Position numbers and translations under genes: made by a program
Notes under the pieces: generated by a model
Databases searched by the model: none
Told to the model about the DNA's origin: nothing
What the model saw: the letters and a program-made list of their open reading frames with translations, nothing else
Part shown: in pieces, positions 16,657-26,346 of the stretch
Numbering within the stretch: position 1 is the stretch's first letter
Layout of the letters: each line of letters opens with the position of its first letter
NCBI RefSeq assembly: GCF_900182785.1
Contig: NZ_FXTS01000001.1
Location: 1-64,000, forward strand
Direction of reading: 5' to 3'
Origin: Oceanospirillum linum
Lineage (GTDB): Bacteria; Pseudomonadota; Gammaproteobacteria; Pseudomonadales; Halomonadaceae
Length of the DNA stretch: 64,000 nt

Positions 16657-19600
16657 ATGCCAACTGCCACAGCTTCCAGTAAACTTCTTGAGCCAATTCT
16701 GCAACTGGCAAGGCACTATACTGCCCTGCCCGAATCCGGTATGCCAGACACCGACATACCCACACAGACACAAACCGGCATACCCACGCAGACACAAAAT
16801 GCCTCCCCCTCCCCTGGCTCACTCCGGCAACAGCTTATGGATGACGTTGGTTTAAACCAGGACGATTTTACCCGACCGGATACCCGCTTTCCTGCCAATA
16901 AATTTTCCCGGGTTCTTTCCCGGTTGGCCAAAGCCAGTAGCAACCCTTATATCAGCCTGAGACTGGCCGAAGCGACCCAGCCCAGAATGCTGGGCTCAAC
17001 GGGCTTTCTTATTTCAACGGCAGATACACTGGGGGACGCTCTGGAAGTGCTGGAAGAGTATCTGCCCATTTTATTTGAGAGCGCCACATTAAAGCTTACG
17101 CAGGACAAGCAGTTTACCCGTTTGACACTCGTCATCGAAGACGAAACCCGCAACGTAGCTGAGTTTTTTCTTGCCTGCCTGCTGAACTGGCCTCGCTGGC
17201 TAACGGGCCAGCAGATTCCGGTACAACAGGTCGATCTGGCTTACCCTGAGCCTCCAAGCGGCCATCGCTACCACCAGCTATTCGCCGCTGAGGTGAACTT
17301 TGGGGCCAGGAATAACAGCATACTTCTGGCCAATCAGTACCTTTCTCTCCCCTGCACCGACGCCAACCGCGAGATGCACCAGCTGCACAGAGAGTTTGCG
17401 GATGCCTTATTAGGTGCCAGCCATAAAAAACTGGCACTGACCGCACAGATTCGTCATCTGATCCGGGAGCAGATACTGTCACAGGGGGATGTTATCCGAC
17501 GGGAAGAGGTTGCCCGGCAACTGGGACTGAGCTTGCGTACGCTACAGCGCAAGCTGGGGGAGTTAAACACGAACTTCCAGACCCTTTACGACCAGACGCG
17601 AAAAGAGCTTTGTCTGCAGATGATCCGAAAGGGTGAACTCAGCTTTGGGGAGATCGCTTTCCAGCTGGGCTTCTCTAATCAGTCTGCATTTCAGAAGGCC
17701 TTCAAACGTTGGACAGGAATGCCACCCAGCCGCTACCGCCAGCAGCTTAATGATCAACGGCACAGCACAGCGACTTTACCCGAAGAGCGGTCCGTTGAGC
17801 CTACCGCCGCGTTGGTGCCTTCTCTGCCTTTTTCACCGGCTTCCCTTGAAGCATCCTTATTGCCGGGTGAGGATACGGCCCAGCTGCACGCAAACGTTAC
17901 GGCCAGTAATATAAGCAATCTGTTGCCGGAAAAACTGCAAAAACTGAATCCTTTTGGCCTCAAGCACCTGAGGCGTGCAGCGATCTTCGGTGAGACGTTT
18001 AGCCTGAACCATCTGGCGGCCATTAGCTCCGACCCGGAAGCCCGGTTAATCATCCACTTATGGCCTGCGCAGCAGGAAGGTCTTATCGAGCCGGTCTCAG
18101 AGCAGGAAGAAGCACTGGAGTTCCGTTTCAGCCAACCGGCTATACGTGAGCAGCTGTTGCAAAATATTTCGGTGGCAGAGCAACAGGAGCTACACCGGAA
18201 ATTTGGCCTGTCGTTAGCTAAAGCGCTGGTTAAAAGCCTGCCTATCCCGGAAACAAACCGCCAGGAAGATATCAATGAGGATATTGGGCTCACCCCAGAC
18301 GCTCAGCAACAGCTGACAGAAACGCTTTATCATCTGAACAGAATCCGGCACCCCCGGGAAACCGAAGCACCAGAACTCGACCCGCTGTTTATTGCCCGGC
18401 TAAACCAGCTTGCGGCCAGAAACATTCTGCAGCAGGCGGATACGCACCAAGCCCTCGACTATATCACTCAGGCCGGGCAGCATCTGAGTCAGTGCCTGCC
18501 AAAACCGGATGGTGCAGCACTGTCTCCGACACAGAAGCTGACCTCCCCCCGGGCAAACCCGCTACTAGCGGAGCTATTAGCACAACAGGCGCGACTCTGC
18601 TTAAAAATAAACCACCTGAAAACAGCGCTTTCAGCCGCAGATCAGGCCATACTCCTGCACGATACTAAAGCAGGAGTCCCAGGAGGACAGAGCTATGACC
18701 TCTTTCTGCTTAAGGCGCAAATTCTGCAACGACTGGGACAGCCCCAGGAGGCTCTGGGTCTTCTGCTTGCGCATCTGCAACCGGAGATTCCACAGGGAGA
18801 CCAGGACCGATTGCTTTATTTGCTGCAAACACTGGAAAGGATTCAGGCTTTGCGAAAAGCGCCGCCGAAGAAAAAAGCGCCAGCAGAGAAAACGGAGCAC
18901 TCTGTTGCAGATACCATCAGCAAGCTCTCGCTTCTGGAGCCGGTCAGTCAATTGGCCCGCCAGCAGTCTGAACCACTATTGGCCGCCTGTGCGCTCAGTT
19001 CGATGACAGAGCACTGCCTGAGGTTTCCGCAGTTCGTCAGCATCACACAGGAGTCCTCCGATAACCGTCGCAACCCTGATATTGATACACTCCGGGCCCT
19101 GGCCCGCTATGCATTTGTTGGCTATGCATGGGTCGCCAGCTGGTTCTGTGGTGACTACAAACTCTGTTCTGAGATTCTGCATCAGGGTTTAAGCCTAGAA
19201 GCTGCGCACAAGCCGCTGACCCCACACTCACCGACCAGTATCACCGCCCATCAGACCCGCTATAGGGCTACATCAGAGGCCACCGAACTCTGGTATTGCA
19301 GCCAGATTCAGCACTGGCTGGAGCCGGTCAGTCAGGTTATGCATACGCTGCGTAAACTGGGGGATAGTGTCCGCCGGAAAAGCGACCCGCTGCTTAGTTA
19401 TGAGCAACGCCTTACCTGGTACCAGTTAAATACTCTTAATGGCGAATCCTCGCTTAACCGAATTCGCCAGCGCTGCCAGCAGGACATACAGTCACTGCCA
19501 TCATCGAACCCGATCTTTAGCCAAACACTGCGCACAGCGGGCACCCTGCTGGCGGACTATCTTCAGGACAAAGCCCTGCTTCCGGCAGTGCCTGAGTACC

Positions 19601-20172
19601 ATCATCCGCTACAGGCCGCAAATCTCATTCGCGCGGCGCTACTGCTGAATAAGCAACAGATCTGGCCTCAATTGTATCACTGGCAGGCACAACTTGAGAA
19701 AGATCTTCCGGGGCACCTGATGATAAGTGAAACCCTGTTTTGCCTCGGCCTGATGCGCCTGATGCAATCCCAACAGGAGCAGCAACTCAGCCCAAGACGA
19801 CTTAGAATCATCGAGCAGACCGAACCCCGTTTTGAGCTATGGAGCAGCCATTGTCCGGAAAACTTTTCCGGGCAGTATTTACTGCTTCAGGCAGAAAAAA
19901 ACCGACTGACCCGGAAAAGCTCCGGTGCCTGTGCGCCTTTGTATGAGCAGGCCATTCAAGCTTTTAGCGACAGTAAAATGCAATGCCACCGGGCCATTGC
20001 CTTTGAACGCTATGCTGATCTGTTATCAGAGACAGGCCAGAGAGTGCTGGCAGAATTTTGCCTGAATAAAGCGCGTCAGCTTTTCCAGCGCTGGGGAGCA
20101 AGCTCCAAGGTTAAGCAGATTGAGCAGCAGAAAGTTAAAATAAATTCAGACGGATCGTTATCCCTCGGTTGA
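16657..20172 (+). CDS. AraC-family regulator fused to STAND-type winged-helix and TPR region
   Basis: 1171 residues. Residues about 1-250 form the N-terminal domain of the OruR/ArgR-like AraC group (FPANKFSRVLSRLAKASSNPYISLRLAEA). A double helix-turn-helix follows at about 270-365 (REEVARQLGLSLRTLQRKL, then FGEIAFQLGFSNQSAFQKAF and the closing RYRQQL). A variable linker leads at about 423 to LLPEKLQKLNPFGLKHLRRAA, FGETFSLNHLAAIS and FRFSQPAIREQLL, the winged-helix part downstream of the NTPase in MalT/PknK-like STAND proteins. Degenerate TPR-like helices continue to the end. No Walker A motif is visible, so the NTPase itself is absent. A typical AraC protein is about 340 residues; a fusion to a signal-collecting TPR array is unusual. 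A response regulator follows 75 bp downstream. Confidence 0.8.
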   Translation: MPTATASSKLLEPILQLARHYTALPESGMPDTDIPTQTQTGIPTQTQNASPSPGSLRQQLMDDVGLNQDDFTRPDTRFPANKFSRVLSRLAKASSNPYISLRLAEATQPRMLGSTGFLISTADTLGDALEVLEEYLPILFESATLKLTQDKQFTRLTLVIEDETRNVAEFFLACLLNWPRWLTGQQIPVQQVDLAYPEPPSGHRYHQLFAAEVNFGARNNSILLANQYLSLPCTDANREMHQLHREFADALLGASHKKLALTAQIRHLIREQILSQGDVIRREEVARQLGLSLRTLQRKLGELNTNFQTLYDQTRKELCLQMIRKGELSFGEIAFQLGFSNQSAFQKAFKRWTGMPPSRYRQQLNDQRHSTATLPEERSVEPTAALVPSLPFSPASLEASLLPGEDTAQLHANVTASNISNLLPEKLQKLNPFGLKHLRRAAIFGETFSLNHLAAISSDPEARLIIHLWPAQQEGLIEPVSEQEEALEFRFSQPAIREQLLQNISVAEQQELHRKFGLSLAKALVKSLPIPETNRQEDINEDIGLTPDAQQQLTETLYHLNRIRHPRETEAPELDPLFIARLNQLAARNILQQADTHQALDYITQAGQHLSQCLPKPDGAALSPTQKLTSPRANPLLAELLAQQARLCLKINHLKTALSAADQAILLHDTKAGVPGGQSYDLFLLKAQILQRLGQPQEALGLLLAHLQPEIPQGDQDRLLYLLQTLERIQALRKAPPKKKAPAEKTEHSVADTISKLSLLEPVSQLARQQSEPLLAACALSSMTEHCLRFPQFVSITQESSDNRRNPDIDTLRALARYAFVGYAWVASWFCGDYKLCSEILHQGLSLEAAHKPLTPHSPTSITAHQTRYRATSEATELWYCSQIQHWLEPVSQVMHTLRKLGDSVRRKSDPLLSYEQRLTWYQLNTLNGESSLNRIRQRCQQDIQSLPSSNPIFSQTLRTAGTLLADYLQDKALLPAVPEYHHPLQAANLIRAALLLNKQQIWPQLYHWQAQLEKDLPGHLMISETLFCLGLMRLMQSQQEQQLSPRRLRIIEQTEPRFELWSSHCPENFSGQYLLLQAEKNRLTRKSSGACAPLYEQAIQAFSDSKMQCHRAIAFERYADLLSETGQRVLAEFCLNKARQLFQRWGASSKVKQIEQQKVKINSDGSLSLG

Positions 20173-20247
20173 TACGTAAAACTACAGCTAAAATAGTCAT
20201 TTACTGGCACAATATGCCACCTTTTCACACAGATATGATACCGGCCT

Positions 20248-21342
20248 ATGATTCCCTGGAAAATACTGATTGTTGATGATGAAGAAGGCATTCACGGCAT
20301 CACCCGGATGATTTTTCGTGATTACGAGTTTGAACAGCGACCGATAGAGCTGATCAGTGCCATGAGTAGTCTCGAAGCCAAAACTCAGCTGGCACAACAC
20401 CCTGATATCGCTCTGATTTTGCTCGATGTTGTGATGGAAACAGAAAGCGCCGGACTGCAACTGGTAAAACACATTCGCGAAACACTGAACAAACCTGATG
20501 TCCGTATTATTCTGCGCACCGGCCATCCGGGTTATGCACCGGAAGCACAGGTCATCATTGATTACGATATCAACGATTACCTCAGTAAAGCGGAGCTGTC
20601 GGCATCCCGATTGCTCACATCGGTTATTGTCGCGTTGCGCTCCTACCGGGATATAAAATTTGCCAGAGAGCAGATCCCCTCCACAAATGACGGCATTAGA
20701 GTGCATGACGTGGCCTCCCCTCAACCCGAAGCAAACCCATCCTCAGAAGCCTTACCAGAAATCGCAGGTACACTGCTGCAACATGTTGCACCGGCGCTGA
20801 AGCAAAGTAAGCGTCTGAGCAAGCTGGAGCTGAATCCTGTTGCCAATGAGCTTGCCCGGGATCTGTATGCCCACCAGCAAAGGCTCCACTATGCCCTTTC
20901 GCTCTGCCTGAATGATGAACGACCAGGCACAGAACTTCAGGCCGCCTCCATTGCAGAGACGATAAACGCCACACTGCTGAACTATCTGCCTCAAAGCCGT
21001 CAGGATGGCTGGGTTCTGGACTATCATCTGGCCCCTGAATTACCCGAGGTGGTGACATGGGATACGGCACGATTTCAGCTTATGCTCACTGCGGCCATTG
21101 AGCTGGCGTTGCTTCAGGCACAGGGCCATGACCTGAAAATCCGGATTCAGAAGGGTGAGAAAGCTCAGGAGTTACTCTTAAAGGTGGAACAGAGCGAAGG
21201 ACAACCCGTGTTTAATCATTCTCACTGGGCTGAACAGCTGCGCCGGAGCCTGCAGCAAATTTGTCAGCAACTGCAGGGAAGGTTTACTGAAATAGATGAA
21301 GATGGCCAGCTCTGCTGCCGCATCGCTGTTCAGGGGATGTAA
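20248..21342 (+). CDS. Response regulator with a degenerate histidine-kinase-like C-terminus
   Basis: 364 residues. The receiver domain (1-135) has the acidic pocket VDDEE (9-13), phosphoacceptor Asp60 in LILLDVV, Thr91 and Lys114 (DYLSKAE). This type of receiver usually precedes DUF3369/HD-GYP or GGDEF outputs, but none is present. The segment from about 180 to 364 has a long helical part (LYAHQQRLHYALSLCL), then strands and helices reminiscent of a GHKL ATPase without its N, G1 or G2 boxes. I infer a degraded kinase-like dimerisation and binding module. It follows the AraC-STAND gene on the same strand, with no strong ribosome-binding site, and may act with it. Confidence 0.72.
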   Translation: MIPWKILIVDDEEGIHGITRMIFRDYEFEQRPIELISAMSSLEAKTQLAQHPDIALILLDVVMETESAGLQLVKHIRETLNKPDVRIILRTGHPGYAPEAQVIIDYDINDYLSKAELSASRLLTSVIVALRSYRDIKFAREQIPSTNDGIRVHDVASPQPEANPSSEALPEIAGTLLQHVAPALKQSKRLSKLELNPVANELARDLYAHQQRLHYALSLCLNDERPGTELQAASIAETINATLLNYLPQSRQDGWVLDYHLAPELPEVVTWDTARFQLMLTAAIELALLQAQGHDLKIRIQKGEKAQELLLKVEQSEGQPVFNHSHWAEQLRRSLQQICQQLQGRFTEIDEDGQLCCRIAVQGM

Positions 21343-21494
21343 ATTTTAGCGCCAGAGGCCTTATAGCAAAAAAACCTGTAACCAGTAAAACGGCGTAACA
21401 CACATCAGCCCGATGTAAGCGCGCCACTTGGCATCTTTCATCGGGCTGACGTATGTTAAATCTGTACTTAATGCCGGGTTAGGGCATACCAGGT

Positions 21495-21926
21495 TTAGTT
21501 GCGTATCAGCATCACAGAACAGTGAGAACGCTCTGCCACACGGGCGGAAACTGAACCCAGCAAAAACTCATCCAGACGGGATCTGTGGTGAGCCGCCAGT
21601 AGCACCAGATCAATATCATGATGCTTGATATGGGAAAGAATATGTTCAGCCGGTGAGCCTTCATAGACTTTCATCACCGGATGTAAATTCTCCGGCAGTT
21701 TGTCATGGGCAAACTGCTGCAGCTGTTCAGCAATACGATGAACCGCTTTGTCATGCTCATCTTCGCTAAAATATCCGGCAACAATCGGGTTACTATACCC
21801 GGGAACAACGGTAATCAGGTGCAATTCAGCCTGGTTATCCCGTATTTCCCGTAAAGCCAGATCAACAGCTTTTTGGCAAAAATCCGGTTCTCCCAGATCC
21901 ACTGGCACCAATACTTTCTTAAACAT
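21495..21926 (-). CDS. Universal stress protein (UspA/TeaD-like)
   Basis: 143-residue single Usp domain: N-terminal FKKVLVPVDLGEPDF strand and C-terminal LLGSVSARVAERSHCSVMLIRN. The usual GxxGxG start of the ATP loop is replaced by AHHRSR, but the LLGSVS part that contacts the phosphates is kept, so nucleotide binding is likely but not certain. It lies downstream of, and on the same strand as, the TRAP permease. Stress proteins of this kind regulate TRAP transporters (TeaD with TeaABC in Halomonas), so a role in controlling the adjacent transporter is a reasonable inference. An AGGAGAAG ribosome-binding site precedes the ATG. Confidence 0.87.
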   Translation of the reverse strand: MFKKVLVPVDLGEPDFCQKAVDLALREIRDNQAELHLITVVPGYSNPIVAGYFSEDEHDKAVHRIAEQLQQFAHDKLPENLHPVMKVYEGSPAEHILSHIKHHDIDLVLLAAHHRSRLDEFLLGSVSARVAERSHCSVMLIRN

Positions 21927-22098
21927 TCGCTTCTTCTCCTGACAACCTTTTATAGCGCCCTGAGCTAGAAGACAAAGGGCGCTTGAATATGGAGCCGTAA
22001 CCAGCCACTCTGACGGTAACTTAATAATTAAGACTAACTAATATTAAAAGTTAAGCCACAGTGACTGCAATCCCTGTTATCGATATTAAGAGCAGATA

Positions 22099-24754
22099 TT
22101 AAGCAGCCTGCTGTTGCAGTGCCGGATGCCGCCGACGCTGCAGCCAGATAATCAGGAACAAAAGCCCCAACGTTGGAATATAGATCAACTCACGGGGTGG
22201 CTGTGCCACAGGAAGCTGAACCCCTGTAACCTGTTGATCAAAAGCCAAACCTGCTTTCTCAGCAACACTGTCAAACCCAACGTAGTCGACAATCAGGCGA
22301 TCACCATCCTGCAGCAACTCAAGTCCGGTATCCGCCAAGCGATCAAAACCTGTGTCACCATGACCCAGAGGCATTATCGTCACAAAGGAGCGGGGATTAC
22401 CAACCGCATCAAAGCCATCGATCCAGAAGCGTAACTCCGTACCCGGGTCAACCTCAGCCATCGTGGCAACGACGGCGTCAGGCTGCACCATCGCATACGG
22501 TTCCACGATCCGATCCATCCAGAATCCAGGACGGAACAGGGAAAATGCAATGACCAGAAGGAGTGCCGACTCATACCAGCGGCTTCGGCTAAAGAAATAA
22601 CCCTGTGTCGCAGCGGTGAACACCAGCATCGCAATCGTCGAAACGATAAAGATCTGAACCCCTTCAACCCAGGTCACATCAATCAGCAGCAGATCCGTAT
22701 TAAAAATAAACAGGAAAGGAAGCGCTGCAGTACGCAAGCTATAGGCGAAAGCAACAAAGCCGGTACGAATCGGATCGCCACCGGATACAGCCGCTGCTGC
22801 GAAGGAAGCCAAACCAACAGGCGGTGTTACATCGGCCATAATACCGAAGTAGAACACAAACAGATGCACCGCAATCAGAGGTACAATCAGCCCCGCTTCC
22901 TGCCCCAGAGTAATCACCACAGGCGCAAGCAGAGAGGAAACGACAATATAGTTTGCGGTCGTTGGCAGACCCATACCCAAAATCAGGCTCAATACAGCAA
23001 TCAGCAGCAGCATCAGTAAAAGATTACCCATAGAGAGCACTTCCACCAGATCTGCCAATACCGAACCGACACCTGTCTGGGATACGGCACCAACAATAAT
23101 ACCTGCAGTGGCGGTCGCAATACCGATACCAATCATATTGCGGGCACCGGTAATAAGACCGTCAATCAGTTCATCAAACCCCTGACGAATCTTAACATTA
23201 AGACCTGTCTCACCTCGGAAGAAGGCGATCAACGGACGCTGAGTCAATAAAATGGCAATCATCAGAACCGTTGCCCAGAACGCTGACAAGCCGGGGGACA
23301 GACGCTCAACCATCAGGCACCAGACCAGAACCACCACCGGTAATAAAAAGTGCAGACCGGATTTAACCGTCGGTGCAACTTCCGGTAACTGAACCATAGG
23401 TTCGTTAGGGTCATCCAGTTTAAGATCCGGTACTTTCGCAGCAATACGAACCAAAGTGACGTAGACACCAATCAACAGAACGGCAATAACCGGAGAAGCA
23501 AAATCCCCCAGAGCAGGTTTCATCCAGCCGATACCGTAATACACAATGGCCGCTGTACCACATGTCAACAGGAAGCCTGTCAACATCCCGATCAGGCGCA
23601 GGTGCCAGGCTTTAATTTCTGCCCGGCGGGGTAATCCCTGCATATTCTGTTTCAGTGCTTCGAGATGCACGATATAGATCAGCGCGATATAGGAGATCAG
23701 GGCTGGCAGGAAAGCATGGGTGATCACCTGAACATAGGAGATACCCACATACTCAACCATCAGAAAAGCCGCAGCCCCCATGACGGGAGGCATAATCTGA
23801 CCATTAACAGAGGAAGCTACCTCAACAGCACCGGCTTTTTCAGAGGTAAAACCTACCCGCTTCATCATCGGGATGGTTTGGAATGGGTGTTTCCGCCGCA
23901 AAGGTACCTGTTGTTACCACATTGGCAATGGACGAACCTGAGATCAGGCCGGTCAGGCCGGAAGAAACCACTGCCGCCTTTGCGGGGCCCCCTCGCATAT
24001 GACCCAGCAGAGAGAAGGCAACCTGAATAAAATAGTTACCGGCTCCCGCCTTATCCAGCAAAGCGCCAAAAAGCACAAACAGGAAAACAAAGCTGGAAGA
24101 AACCCCCAGAGCAATACCAAATACACCTTCTGTCGTCAGCCATTGGTGATTAATCAGAGGTTCAAGATCAATCCCTTTATGGGCGATGATATCCGGCATA
24201 TAAGCCCCGGCCAGCGAGTATGCCAGAAAGACCATAGCCACGATCATCAGTGGCGGCCCCAAAGTACGACGTGTCGCTTCCAGCAGCAGAACCAAACCCG
24301 CTACTGCCACGGCAACATCCTGTGTATTTGGTAACCCGGGCCGACTGAGCAGCTGGTCGTAAAACACAAAAATATAGGAGGCTGCGAATGCAGCTAAGAG
24401 CGACAACACCATATCCCCAACCGGAATCCTATGACGGGAGGATCGGGCGAATGCCGGATAGGCCGTAAAAGCCAGGAAAGTAGCAAATGCCAGGTGAATG
24501 GCGCGGACTTCCGTGTCATTAAAAATGCCGAAACTGCCGATAACCGGCCAGTCATAAAACGGCAATGGCGAAGCTATCCATAGCTGAAACAGAGACCAAA
24601 GCAGCGCGACACCTAATAGAACGCTTCCTTGCCAGCCATGGGGAATACGCGCCCCGGTATCATTGGCTGACACCATCTCCTGCAGCTCCTGCTCACTTGC
24701 GGCTTGGCTGTCAGGCAGAGGAAGATCATTCGGTCTGTTGTCATGATTTGACAT
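22099..24754 (-). pseudogene. TRAP transporter fused 4TM/12TM permease (TAXI type), frameshifted
   Basis: Two overlapping frames together make one fused DctQM permease of about 870 residues. The first (24754 to 23840) ends IANVVTTGTF followed by a nonsense tail. The second (from 23901 to 22099) resumes at TIPMMKRVGFTSEKAG. The intact paralogue at 35052-37301 reads VTTGAFTIPMMQRYGF at this point, so 22 extra nucleotides (about 23880-23901) separate the GTF and TIP codons and shift the frame. All other parts look intact, including the GMGLPTTANYIV and ADVTPPVGLASF motifs. Either the gene is recently inactivated or the insertion is an assembly error; the two halves might also be translated separately, as no domain is missing. 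It is downstream of its TAXI binding protein. Confidence 0.8.
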
Positions 24755-24794
24755 ATCAGCTCCTTAAAAAAGATCAGGCTCAGGACAGAAAAAG

Positions 24795-24839
24795 CCCTCT
24801 CCCGTCAGACATGGCACGCAGTAGTCTGACGGCAGAGGG
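24795..24839 (-). terminator. Intercistronic terminator/attenuator between TAXI binding protein and permease
   Basis: Read on the minus strand, CCCTCT and then a 9-bp CCGTCAGAC/GTCTGACGG stem are followed by CTTTTTC. It lies between the binding-protein stop (24920) and the permease start (24754). It should reduce read-through, so that binding protein is made in excess over permease. Confidence 0.7.
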
Positions 24840-24871
24840 TTTAAAAAAGGTGAACCTTTAAAAACAGTGCT

Positions 24872-24900
24872 CAACGGCCTGCCACTCAGGCAGGCCGTTG
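24872..24900 (-). terminator. Strong stem-loop immediately after the TAXI binding-protein gene
   Basis: Perfect 12-bp stem CAACGGCCTGCC / GGCAGGCCGTTG with loop ACTCA and a TTTTT run 8 nt later on the minus strand. It is the first of two tandem hairpins in this gap and could also protect the binding-protein mRNA 3' end. Confidence 0.75.
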
Positions 24901-24919
24901 AGTTGCGCAAGTGAACGGA

Positions 24920-25921
24920 TTACATCCAGCCACGCTCTTTGTAGTAACGGATCGCACCTTCATGAAGAGGCGCAGACAGACCGTCGGAGATCATAGTCTT
25001 AGGATCAAGGTTTGCAAATGCAGGGTGCAGACGCTTGAAGCGCTCAAAGTTGTCAAAAACAGCTTTTACAACCTGATAAACAGAGTCTGCATCAACGTCA
25101 GCAGACGCTACCATTGTTGCCGTATTACCAAAGGTTTTTACATCGTTATCCGTACCTTTGTACATACCACCCTTGATGCTGGCCTCAGCATAGAAAGAGT
25201 TGTTGTTGATCAGCTTATCGATCACAGGACCGGTTACCGGGATCACTTTAGCATCACAGGATGTGGTCGCTTCTTTGATAGCGCCGGATGGGTGACCCAC
25301 GTTGTACAACATCACATCAATTTTGTTGTCGCACAGCGCCTGAGCCTGCTCAGATGCTTTTAACTCAGCAGCCAGTTTGAAGGTATCTTTTGTCCAGCCT
25401 TTCTCGTCCATGATCAGTTCCATCGTACCTCGGGTACCGGAACCTGGGTTCTGCAGGTTAACGCGCTTGCCTACCAGATCATCAAAATGTTTAACACCGG
25501 AATCAGCACGAGCTACAACGGTGAATGGCTCGCCGTGAATAGAGAAGAGTGCACGCAGTTTTTTGTATGAACCCTGCTTAATGAAAGATTCATGTTTCTC
25601 ACCTTTCATAGCGTAGTATTGCCAGTCAGACTGAGCAACACCCATATCCTGCTGACCCTGACGAATCGCATTGATGTTAACCACGGAGCCACCAGTAGAT
25701 GGAGCCGTACATTTAACACCATGATCACTGGTGCCACGGTTTACCAAACGGCAGATCGACTGACCTACAACGTAATAAACACCTGTTTGACCACCGGTAC
25801 CAATATTAACGAATGTCTGTGCACTCGCCGTTACCGGAGTCAGAGATGCTGCCATACCTACTGCTGAGAACAGCGCAGTAGCAGCCAGTTTAGTTTTGAG
25901 AGACTTCAATTTCAGTGACAT
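24920..25921 (-). CDS. TAXI-family TRAP transporter solute-binding protein
   Basis: 333 residues from the ATG at 25921, which has an AAGGG ribosome-binding site; the upstream in-frame ATG at 25972 has none. The Sec signal peptide ends near TASAQTF. The mature protein shows the TAXI signature NIGTGGQTGVYYVVGQSICRLVN, the LQNPGSGTRGTMELIMDEKGW segment and C-terminal PLHEGAIRYYKERGW. TAXI proteins deliver small carboxylates or amino acids to fused TRAP permeases using the Na+ gradient; the substrate is not established for this subgroup. It is the first gene of a binding protein-permease-Usp unit, divergent from the histidine kinase at 26347. Confidence 0.93.
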   Translation of the reverse strand: MSLKLKSLKTKLAATALFSAVGMAASLTPVTASAQTFVNIGTGGQTGVYYVVGQSICRLVNRGTSDHGVKCTAPSTGGSVVNINAIRQGQQDMGVAQSDWQYYAMKGEKHESFIKQGSYKKLRALFSIHGEPFTVVARADSGVKHFDDLVGKRVNLQNPGSGTRGTMELIMDEKGWTKDTFKLAAELKASEQAQALCDNKIDVMLYNVGHPSGAIKEATTSCDAKVIPVTGPVIDKLINNNSFYAEASIKGGMYKGTDNDVKTFGNTATMVASADVDADSVYQVVKAVFDNFERFKRLHPAFANLDPKTMISDGLSAPLHEGAIRYYKERGWM

Positions 25922-26346
25922 AGCAACCCTTCTTATCATTATCAACCAGCCGTAGCCGGGAATCGGTTTCATTCGCTATCGAACAATGTAGCCAAGTTAC
26001 CCTCACGAAGCTTGGTTACATCATTCCTCTTGTTCAGACCCGACATACAAAGTCGGCTATAACAGGAGGCCATCCAAAGGTACTTTAAAGTCAGGCACGC
26101 CATGACCGTATTTCACGCCAACTAAACCTCCTTGTGTGCCAAGCGATGCATAAATATTCCACTTTAAGAAAAAAAAACCGACAATAGGGCAAGCAATCCA
26201 TCAAGCAAACAAGTATCCGGTGGCAATATACAGCGCAAACCTATGGCTCAATCCAGCGTCAGCCCATGGCCAAAACAGCGCCGGTCACAGCACTATGCTT
26301 TTACAACGCAAAACGTCTCCTTATTCCGCCCTGAAAGGTTATCCGG
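25922..26346. other. Divergent control region between TAXI binding protein and histidine kinase
   Basis: 425 bp without a credible gene. It must hold both promoters. A stem TGTAGCCAAG (25987-25996) / CTTGGTTACA (26011-26020), ten pairs with one G-U, lies in the leader of the binding-protein mRNA. No protein-binding site could be assigned. Confidence 0.45.

Noticed and set aside
23840..23901. Programmed frameshift in the TRAP permease
   Set aside because: There is no slippery heptamer at the overlap, and the lesion looks like a 22-nt insertion, not a single-base shift.
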